This document shows positions 58,045-64,000 of a DNA stretch of 64,000 bases, piece by piece. Below the pieces are notes generated by a model. That model searched no databases, was not told where the DNA came from, and saw only the letters and a list, made by a program, of their open reading frames with translations. Source of the stretch: Rhizobium grahamii (lineage in GTDB: Bacteria; Pseudomonadota; Alphaproteobacteria; Rhizobiales; Rhizobiaceae). The stretch spans positions 930,001 to 994,000 of the forward strand of contig NZ_CP043499.1 in the NCBI RefSeq assembly GCF_009498215.1. The letters run 5' to 3'. Each line of letters opens with the position of its first letter. The stretch's first letter is position 1. Both the position numbers and the translations under genes were made by a program.

Positions 58045-59349
58045 ATGACATCGCGGCTCGATGCTCTCAACGGCAAATTCATTCAGATCAAGGAACCGAC
58101 GCGGGACGCAGTCTCCGACACGGCGCCAGTGGAAAAGACGGTCAAGGACATCATTGCCCAGGTCCGCGAGCGCGGCGACGCGGCTGTCCGCGAGTACTCC
58201 CTTCAATTTGACAAGGCCGAGCTCGATAAGTTCGAGGTCACCGAAGAAGAGAAGCTGAAGGCCGTCGCAGATCTCGACCCGCAGACTCGCGAAGACACTG
58301 AATTTGCAATCGCCAATGTCCGCAAGTTTGCCGAAGCCCAGCTGAAGACGATCCTGCCGCTCGAGGTTGAGACCTTGCCCGGCGTTCACCTCGGCCATCG
58401 CGTCATTCCGATCGAAGTTGTCGGCTGCTACGTTCCCGGCGGTCGCTATCCGCTGCTTTCAGCTCCCGTCATGACGATCGTACCGGCGAAGGTCGCCGGC
58501 TGCGACCTGGTCATCGCCTGCCTGCCGCCGAATGCCCATCCGGCTATGATCGCTGGTTGCCACCTCGCCGGTGCTGACCGCATCTTCCGTGTCGGCGGCG
58601 CACAGGCTATCGCTGCCATGGCCTACGGCACCGAGACAATTCCGGCTGTGGACAAGATCGTTGGTCCGGGCAATGCCTTCGTCAACGAAGCGAAGCGCCA
58701 GGTGTTCGGCCAGGTCGGCATCGATCAGCTCGCAGGTCCGAGCGAAATCTTCATCGTTGCGGACGAAACCGGCAATGCCGAGATGATCGCGACCGACCTG
58801 CTGGCACAAGCCGAGCACGACGTTCGCACCCGCGTCGGTCTCGTAACCACGGACCGCAAGCTTGCGGATGCGGTTCTGGCCGCGGTCGAAAAGCAGCTGC
58901 TGGATCTGCCGACGGCCAACGTCGCGGGCGTCGCCTGGAAGGACTATGGCGAAATCACCGTCGTCGAAGATGAAGCTTCGATGATCGCCTATTCGGACTA
59001 CATCGCCACCGAGCATCTCCAGGTCCACACGCGCGATCCTCAGGCAACAGCCAAGAAGCTGCGCAACTATGGCTCAATCTTCATCGGTGAACTGGCGAGC
59101 GTCGTCTATTCGGACAAGTGCAGCGGCACGAACCACACCCTGCCAACGATGGCAGCCGGCCGTTACACTGGCGGGCTCTGGGTCGGTTCCTACGTCAAGA
59201 TCGCCACGCACCAGTGGCTCGACGAGCGCGGCGTCGCAGCCGTCGCCCCGGCCGCCGTTCGTCAGAGCGCGACCGAACAGCTCGAGGGCCATCGCCGCGC
59301 GGCGGCCCTGCGCCTCAGCCCGCAGCAACTTGCTGCTGTCTCGAAATAA
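58045..59349 (+). CDS. Histidinol dehydrogenase (HisD) family enzyme, HpsN-like
   Basis: A 434-residue NAD-dependent zinc alcohol dehydrogenase of the HisD family. Zinc and catalytic residues are retained: Gln and His in QAEHD, the Glu-His pair in ATEHLQV, the Asp and His in YSDKCSGTNHTLP, and a late His in LEGH. GPGNAFVNEAKRQVFGQVGI and RYTGGLWVGSYVKIATHQ are more like catabolic members (e.g. sulfopropanediol dehydrogenase HpsN) than biosynthetic HisD. It is not with other his genes. The start at 58045 has an AGGAG site. It is divergent from the XRE-cupin regulator and importer. The biosynthetic alternative is less likely but open. Confidence 0.82.
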   Translation: MTSRLDALNGKFIQIKEPTRDAVSDTAPVEKTVKDIIAQVRERGDAAVREYSLQFDKAELDKFEVTEEEKLKAVADLDPQTREDTEFAIANVRKFAEAQLKTILPLEVETLPGVHLGHRVIPIEVVGCYVPGGRYPLLSAPVMTIVPAKVAGCDLVIACLPPNAHPAMIAGCHLAGADRIFRVGGAQAIAAMAYGTETIPAVDKIVGPGNAFVNEAKRQVFGQVGIDQLAGPSEIFIVADETGNAEMIATDLLAQAEHDVRTRVGLVTTDRKLADAVLAAVEKQLLDLPTANVAGVAWKDYGEITVVEDEASMIAYSDYIATEHLQVHTRDPQATAKKLRNYGSIFIGELASVVYSDKCSGTNHTLPTMAAGRYTGGLWVGSYVKIATHQWLDERGVAAVAPAAVRQSATEQLEGHRRAAALRLSPQQLAAVSK

Positions 59350-59387
59350 GCTTCTCGTCGGGTCGAATACCCATCGCTTCGCAAGCC

Positions 59388-59412
59388 AGGCCATCCCTCT
59401 CGGGGATGGCCT
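59388..59412 (+). terminator. Terminator after HisD-like gene
   Basis: Perfect 10-bp arms (59388-59397 and 59403-59412) with a 5-nt loop, ending in CCTTTGC. It starts 39 bp past the stop and separates the HisD-like gene from ilvE. Confidence 0.75.
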
Positions 59413-59609
59413 TTGCATGTTGGCGTATTCACGTCACTTACCTGGCCTGTCCTAAGCTCGCATCAAGCAACCTTCACGAGTCGCATGTGACCCGACGCGG
59501 CGCCCGTCCTCGGTAAAATGACCGTTCGGTTGTTTTCAGACTTTCCAAGACTGGCTCGTCGGAAGTAGTGTCGCCGCCATTCATCCAATGGGCTATTAAG
59601 GTGCCACCA

Positions 59610-60710
59610 ATGACCGCGACGTCGACTTCCACCGAAATCCAAATCGAATTCCACAAGTCCCCCGTTTCCGAGGCCGATCGTATTCGGCTGTTGGAGACAC
59701 CGGGATTCGGAAAGGTTTTCACGGATCATATGGTGCTGGCGCGCTGGACCGCCGACAAGGGTTGGCATGACGCCAAGGTTACGCCGAGACGCCCTCTCGA
59801 GCTCGACCCCGCGAGCGCGGTTCTGCACTATGCTCAGGAAATCTTCGAGGGCATGAAGGCTTACCGCGCCGACGACGGCAGAATTCTGCTGTTCCGGCCG
59901 GAAGAGAACGCCCGCCGCTTCGCGCAATCTGCCACCCGCATGGCGATGCCTCCCGTGCCGGAGGAGCTTTTCCTGAACGCGGTGGAAGAACTCGTTCGCG
60001 TTGACAAGGCTTGGGTGCCTTCCGGCGACGCCAGCCTTTATCTTCGCCCCTTCATGTTCGCCAACGAGGCATTCCTGGGCGTTCGTCCGGCCCAGGAGTA
60101 CATCTTCTGCATCATCGCTTCTCCTGTCGGTGCTTATTTCAAAGGCGGAGCGAAGGCCGTCTCCCTGTGGGTCGAGACCGAATATACGCGGGCGGCCAAT
60201 GGCGGCACGGGTGCTGCGAAATGCGGCGGAAACTACGCTGCAAGCCTCATCGCGCAGGCAGAGGCGGCGAAGAAGAACTGCGATCAGGTCGTCTTTCTCG
60301 ATGCGGCTGAACATCGTTGGGTCGAGGAACTTGGCGGCATGAACGTGTTCTTTGTCATGAACGACGGTTCCGTCGTGACCCCGCCGCTCGGCGGCACGAT
60401 CCTGCCCGGCATCACGCGTGCCTCTGTCATCACGCTCGCCGAGGAGAAGGGCCTGCGCATCGAACAGCGCCCTTACTCGTTCGCGGAATGGCAAGCCGAC
60501 GCTGCCAGCGGCAAGCTCTCCGAAGCTTTCGCCTGCGGCACCGCCGCAGTCTTGGCGGGCATCGGTCTGGTTCGGCATGCCGGCGGCGAATTCCTTGTCG
60601 GAGACGGACAGACCGGCAAGCTGACCACCGAACTCCGCGAAGAACTCGTCAGCCTGCAAAAGGGCGTCACGAACGACGAACGTGGCTGGACGCGGCGCAT
60701 CCTGGCTTGA
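59610..60710 (+). CDS. ilvE: Branched-chain amino acid aminotransferase
   Basis: A 366-residue PLP-dependent fold type IV aminotransferase (BCAT). It has the N-terminal FGKVFTDHMVLARWTADKGW, then ALHYAQ-like LHYAQEIFEGMKAYRADDG, RPFMFANEAFLGV, and the PLP Lys segment GAAKCGGNYAAS. Near the end come EELGGMNVFFVM and FACGTAAVLAGIG. It interconverts leucine, isoleucine and valine with their 2-oxo acids. The start at 59610 follows AAGGTG. It is monocistronic, with terminators on both sides. Confidence 0.93.
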   Translation: MTATSTSTEIQIEFHKSPVSEADRIRLLETPGFGKVFTDHMVLARWTADKGWHDAKVTPRRPLELDPASAVLHYAQEIFEGMKAYRADDGRILLFRPEENARRFAQSATRMAMPPVPEELFLNAVEELVRVDKAWVPSGDASLYLRPFMFANEAFLGVRPAQEYIFCIIASPVGAYFKGGAKAVSLWVETEYTRAANGGTGAAKCGGNYAASLIAQAEAAKKNCDQVVFLDAAEHRWVEELGGMNVFFVMNDGSVVTPPLGGTILPGITRASVITLAEEKGLRIEQRPYSFAEWQADAASGKLSEAFACGTAAVLAGIGLVRHAGGEFLVGDGQTGKLTTELREELVSLQKGVTNDERGWTRRILA

Positions 60711-60764
60711 GCCCTGGATAGTGACCGTCCGCGGTCTGCTTGAGGCTCGACCCTCCTTGTGAAA

Positions 60765-60796
60765 GATCTCGACGACACAGCAGTGTTGTCGAGATC
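60765..60796. terminator. Hairpin between convergent ilvE and LLM genes
   Basis: A 14-bp stem (60765-60778 with 60783-60796, one G-U pair) with a 4-nt AGCA loop, 54 bp past the ilvE stop and 192 bp from the LLM gene stop. Probably an ilvE terminator. Confidence 0.65.
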
Positions 60797-60988
60797 GGCT
60801 ACACTTAGGAAATCACGGCGGGCGGAACATCCAGCCAGCAGGCAGTGCCACCAGAGGTGCTGATGTCGTTGTTACCTATAATCCCGAAGCGATGCGCTGA
60901 TAGGCCGGAAGCTGATCCGCAACACTCGCTTACTATGGCAGTGACGCGATCGGCGACAACTTGATGCGGCAGACCATGCCACGCTACT

Positions 60989-62296
60989 TTATGCGGGATA
61001 GGGCAGCCCGTATCTGTCGCGTATCGTGCGCCCCTCGTATTGGCGGGGATATACGCCTCTATCCTGAAGGACCGGGATGACCCTGTCGACAAACTCCTCG
61101 ATATCGTCGGGCGCCCGAGGCGGCTGCAGCGTGTAGCCGTCCACCGTGCCGTCTTCCCACAGGTCGATCATCTCTTTGGCCACCTCTTCCGCTGAGCCGA
61201 GCAGAAGCCGGTGGTGCCCTTCGGAGCGGCGGACCGCCTGGCGAGCCGTCAGCTTCTCATGCTGCAGCAGGTCGGAAAGCCCGAGCCCCATACCCACGGC
61301 CTGCTGCCTGTTCGGGTCGGGTACGAAACGTTCGTAGTCCAGAACGGCATCAGGATCGAAACGGTCACGGTCCAATCCATGCTCGCGCACGAAACGATCC
61401 AGCAGGCCATCTTCCGATCCCGTCCCACTGTAAAGCTCGTGCTTGCGCAACGCCTCCTTGCGGTCCTCACCCAGGATGACGACGAGGCCGGGGACGATGC
61501 GAATGCCGGATGGATCCCTACCGAGCGAAACGGCCCTCTCGCGAACCTTGTTGCCGAAGGCTTTCCCTGCCGGTTTGGAAAGGATGTTGCAGTAGATGAT
61601 TTCGCCGTGCCGCGCCGCAAGCTCGATGCCGCCGTCCGACGCTCCGGCTTGGGCAATCACCGGATGGCCCTGCGGGCCGCGCGGGACATTGAGGGGGCCT
61701 CGCACCTGGAAGATGGCGTCGTCATGATCGATAGCAACGGCACTCGTGCTGTCCCAGAAGCGGTCGGGCGGAACTTCGCCCTCGCGGCGCGGATCCCAGC
61801 TTGACCACAGCTTCTTCGCCACGTCGAGAAATTCGGTCGCGCGGGCATAACGCTCGTTGCGCGGGGGAAGTGCCGCACTGCCAAAATTGGCGGCGACGTT
61901 GGGATTGAACGACGAGACGATATTGACGATCAGACGCCCGCCCGAAACGATATCGAGCGACTGGGTGCGCCGCGCAAAGTTATAGGGCGAATTGTAGGTG
62001 GAGGATACCGTAACGACGAAGCCGATATCGGGCACCTGCGCGGCCAGCGCCGTGCACAGGATCAGCGGATCTATTGTGTGGAAGGGGCGGCCGAGCGGTT
62101 CCGTCATCAGTGCCGGATGGTCTGAAAAGAATACGGCGTCGAACAGCCCCTTGTGGGCGATTTCCGCCAGGCGCCGGTAATAGGCGGGATCGTTGATATC
62201 GTGCCGATTACCGCTGCGATATTTCCATGCATTGGCGAGATAGCCGGTGGAATTCAGCCCCACATTGAGGTTCATGCGACGTTTTTGGATGCTCAT
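60989..62296 (-). CDS. LLM-class FMN-dependent monooxygenase (NtaA/SnaA/DszA family)
   Basis: A 435-residue bacterial luciferase-like oxidoreductase. Early motifs MNLNVGLNSTGYLANAW and FDAVFFSDHPALM, then TVSSTYNSPYNFARRTQSLD and SGGRLIVNIVSSFNPNVAANFG, match the NtaA/SnaA/DszA branch. These use reduced flavin and oxygen to attack organosulfur or amine substrates. It overlaps the upstream acyl-CoA dehydrogenase gene by ATGA. With that gene and a rhodanese protein it looks like a sulfur scavenging module; the substrate is unknown. Confidence 0.9.
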   Translation of the reverse strand: MSIQKRRMNLNVGLNSTGYLANAWKYRSGNRHDINDPAYYRRLAEIAHKGLFDAVFFSDHPALMTEPLGRPFHTIDPLILCTALAAQVPDIGFVVTVSSTYNSPYNFARRTQSLDIVSGGRLIVNIVSSFNPNVAANFGSAALPPRNERYARATEFLDVAKKLWSSWDPRREGEVPPDRFWDSTSAVAIDHDDAIFQVRGPLNVPRGPQGHPVIAQAGASDGGIELAARHGEIIYCNILSKPAGKAFGNKVRERAVSLGRDPSGIRIVPGLVVILGEDRKEALRKHELYSGTGSEDGLLDRFVREHGLDRDRFDPDAVLDYERFVPDPNRQQAVGMGLGLSDLLQHEKLTARQAVRRSEGHHRLLLGSAEEVAKEMIDLWEDGTVDGYTLQPPRAPDDIEEFVDRVIPVLQDRGVYPRQYEGRTIRDRYGLPYPA

Positions 62297-63546
62297 GCGT
62301 CAGTCCGTTCCGCCTGCTCTTCTCTTGCTACGCCCACGCCCGCCTGCGGGCCCGGGGTCGTGCCGTTGACGGCGAAATCGCCGACGATGCGATCGTGGTA
62401 GATGCGCGGATTGTGGGATGCGATGGTGCGGGCGTTGCGCCAGTGGCGGTCGAGACCGTGGCCGCGCTTGGCAGCGGATGCTCCGAGCGCATCGAACAGC
62501 ACCGTGCTCGCATCAAGGATCAACGAGGTGACAACGGTGACAGACTGGCTGACCTCGAGTTCAGCATTGCGGTCGGCCAGTTTGATTTGCTCCTGATCCC
62601 CACCCTGGTTGGCATCGTAAGCGCGCTGAAGCGCCTTTGCCGCCTGGAGCACGATCGAGCCGGCGCTGTAAGCCGCGCCTCTCACCTTCCCGACCACCTG
62701 CTGGACCTGCGCGTCCTGGGCCGATCGGGACGCATTGCCGCGGCTATAGACCCTTTTTCTCGCCGCTACATGTCGCGCCAAGTCGTTTGCCGCCGCACGC
62801 CCGATACCGGCGAGCGAGGCGAGATGGACCAGTTGGAAGAAGCCGCCGGAATAGCTGAAGCGCACCGCGCTCGGCTTGATCAGTTCGTCGGCGATCTCGA
62901 CATCGCGGAAGCGGGCAGTGCCGCTCGCCGTCAGCGATTGGCCGAAGCCATCCCAGTCGTCGATGATTTCGACACCCGGCGCCGACGTCGGCACCAGCGC
63001 GCCGATCGGTTGCCCGTCCCCATCCATCGCCCCCAGCGTGATCCAGTCCGCGTAGAGCGAGCCGGTGGTGTAGAATTTCTCGCCGTCGAGACGCCAGTTG
63101 GCGCCATCGCGGACCAGTCGCGTCGAGTAGCTGCCAAGCGGCGTGTCGCCGAGTTCGGAGAACCCGCTTCCGACCGTCTCGCCCTGCCCGAGCCTCTTCA
63201 GCCAGGCATCGCGCCAGGCGCTGTCGGGCGCGTTCAGCAGATCCTCGGTGAAGCCGAAGTGGCTGCGATAGGCGTTGGTGAGGTTCGGATCGGCCGCGGC
63301 AAGCTCGATGATCAGGCCGAAAAGCTCCGGCAAAGTCGCGCCCAGGCCACCAGTCGCGACAGGCAACCGCAGCCGCGAAAAGCCCGATGTCTTCAGCCAC
63401 TCGTAGGCATCAAAGGGCAATTCATGTGCGAGGTCGCGGTCGACAGCCCGCTCGGCGATACGGGCGAATATTGGCCTGAAGGTCTGCGCGAGACGCTCGA
63501 AGCGCTCGCTCGGCGGTGCGCCCCAGGCCCCATTGATATCAGTCAT
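62293..63546 (-). CDS. Acyl-CoA dehydrogenase family flavoprotein (SfnB/DszC-like)
   Basis: A 417-residue acyl-CoA dehydrogenase-fold monooxygenase. The N-terminal domain holds DLAHELPFDAYEWLKTSGFSRLRLP, then LAAADPNLTNAYRSHFGF. The middle beta domain has GANWRLDGEKFYTTGSLYADW. The C-terminal helical domain runs from about 250. The missing typical acyl-CoA catalytic Glu region and this gene context fit the SfnB/DszC-type group used in sulfur acquisition. It sits between a rhodanese gene and the LLM gene, the last by 4-bp overlap. AGGAA precedes the ATG. Confidence 0.88.
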   Translation of the reverse strand: MTDINGAWGAPPSERFERLAQTFRPIFARIAERAVDRDLAHELPFDAYEWLKTSGFSRLRLPVATGGLGATLPELFGLIIELAAADPNLTNAYRSHFGFTEDLLNAPDSAWRDAWLKRLGQGETVGSGFSELGDTPLGSYSTRLVRDGANWRLDGEKFYTTGSLYADWITLGAMDGDGQPIGALVPTSAPGVEIIDDWDGFGQSLTASGTARFRDVEIADELIKPSAVRFSYSGGFFQLVHLASLAGIGRAAANDLARHVAARKRVYSRGNASRSAQDAQVQQVVGKVRGAAYSAGSIVLQAAKALQRAYDANQGGDQEQIKLADRNAELEVSQSVTVVTSLILDASTVLFDALGASAAKRGHGLDRHWRNARTIASHNPRIYHDRIVGDFAVNGTTPGPQAGVGVAREEQAERTDA

Positions 63547-63638
63547 GACGTTGTTTCCTGTTTACAACCGCAATACCGCCGGCTGACGACGGCGGTATCC
63601 GAAGCTCGGTTCCCGTTCCGGCCAAGGCGAGCGTCGCC

Positions 63639-64000
63639 TCAGGCGGCCGCCCGCTCTTCCGCGTCGAAATCGTGAAGCAGGATCGTGATTTCGTACCCAC
63701 GGCGGGCGAGCCAATGGGCGACGATGCGGGCGCGTGAACCCAGCAGATCATCGACCAAGACGACGCGGGCGCCACGCACGGCGATCGTCCGGTAGGCCAC
63801 GCCGAGAAGCTGCCCGCCCTCCGACGAGATCGATCCGGCAAGGTTCGCGCGCGCAAACTCCTCCGGGGTACGAACATCGAGCAGGTAGGTCGTGCGTGAC
63901 GGATCGGCGTTCCATCGCTCGGCGGTCTGCCGATCGATGAACGTCAGTCCATCGCTTGCAGAAAGGCTATCGCCGCGCTCGCTTGCGAATTGGCGGGCCT
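63639..64000 (-). CDS. Rhodanese-domain protein, C-terminal part
   Basis: The frame is open from the window end, so the 5' part is missing. The 120 visible residues form a rhodanese-like domain (FIDRQTAERWNADPSRTTYLLDVRTPEEFARANLAG, here abbreviated to TTYLLDVRTPEEFARANLAG). AYRTIAVRGARVVLVDDLL and IVAHWLARRGYEI are also seen. No catalytic Cys is visible at the usual position (VVLVDDLL), so this domain may be inactive. Such proteins with several rhodanese units often head sulfur-acquisition operons. It ends at 63639, 92 bp upstream of the flavoprotein gene, in the same direction. Confidence 0.8.
   Translation of the reverse strand, partial: ARQFASERGDSLSASDGLTFIDRQTAERWNADPSRTTYLLDVRTPEEFARANLAGSISSEGGQLLGVAYRTIAVRGARVVLVDDLLGSRARIVAHWLARRGYEITILLHDFDAEERAAA

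Noticed and set aside
58045..59349. Calling the HisD-family gene the biosynthetic hisD
   Set aside because: It is alone among catabolic-type genes and its C-terminal region looks more like HpsN. I kept the family name without the symbol.
62395..63675. 426-codon plus-strand frame antisense to the flavoprotein gene
   Set aside because: It is a shadow of the acyl-CoA dehydrogenase-family gene, rich in Arg/Ala with no domain.
1..64000. rRNA, tRNA, CRISPR arrays, insertion sequences and prophage genes
   Set aside because: I looked for these in gaps and on both strands and saw none. A tRNA or small RNA missed by eye is possible without a covariance-model search.

Overview
This window looks like a piece of a high-GC (roughly 60%) alphaproteobacterial replicon, most likely from the Rhizobiaceae (Rhizobium/Agrobacterium/Ensifer group). 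That is inferred from gene families, since there is no rRNA or tRNA to anchor taxonomy: many ABC uptake systems with divergently encoded regulators, DUF1328, DUF2277, DUF1003 and DUF2721 proteins, a CheR-tethered chemoreceptor, KatG, ChrA and LLM/acyl-CoA dehydrogenase sulfur genes. Coding density is high. I saw no rRNA, tRNA, CRISPR array, insertion sequence or prophage.

Layout. 0-7.6 kb: 3' end of a CBS-domain protein, then a five-gene sugar ABC transporter operon (binding protein, two permeases, a DUF5060-type glycoside-hydrolase-like enzyme, ATPase) divergent from a ROK regulator, with a 12-bp-arm inverted repeat between them. 7.6-18.8 kb: class III nucleotide cyclase, YbaN-like protein, KatG, small membrane proteins, diguanylate cyclase, aldo/keto reductase, DEDD exonuclease and hypotheticals. 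19-24.8 kb: MFS exporter/LysR pair, second aldo/keto reductase (sharing a 22-bp upstream motif with the MFS gene), fatty acid desaturase, PhnD-like protein. 25-36.7 kb: chemoreceptor, LysR/YeiH pair, second GGDEF protein, frameshifted response regulator, DHA2 exporter, lone PIN toxin, ChrA, GFA and DUF1003 proteins. 36.8-45.4 kb: UraA-type permease, two related metallo-beta-lactamase-fold proteins, SRPBCC protein, Xth, and a divergent PAP2/EptA lipid A modification pair. 45.7-53 kb: ECF sigma (frameshifted) and zinc anti-sigma factor, DUF2277, L,D-transpeptidase, a large repeat-containing SH3/Gly-rich exported protein (frameshifted), DUF2721, a polar amino acid-type binding protein. 53-64 kb: a PotDABC-like importer with an XRE-cupin regulator divergent from a HisD/HpsN-like dehydrogenase, IlvE, then an LLM monooxygenase/acyl-CoA dehydrogenase/rhodanese operon running off the window end.

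How the genes work together. The best candidates for little-described systems are the DUF5060 enzyme inside a ROK-controlled sugar importer, and the PotDABC-like importer facing a HisD-family enzyme whose C-terminal region resembles sulfopropanediol dehydrogenase rather than biosynthetic HisD. The latter lies about 1.6 kb from a second, likely organosulfur-scavenging operon. Three genes (response regulator, ECF sigma factor, SH3/Gly-rich protein) carry single small frame disruptions in otherwise intact reading frames. They are either real mutations or sequencing errors and should be checked against reads.
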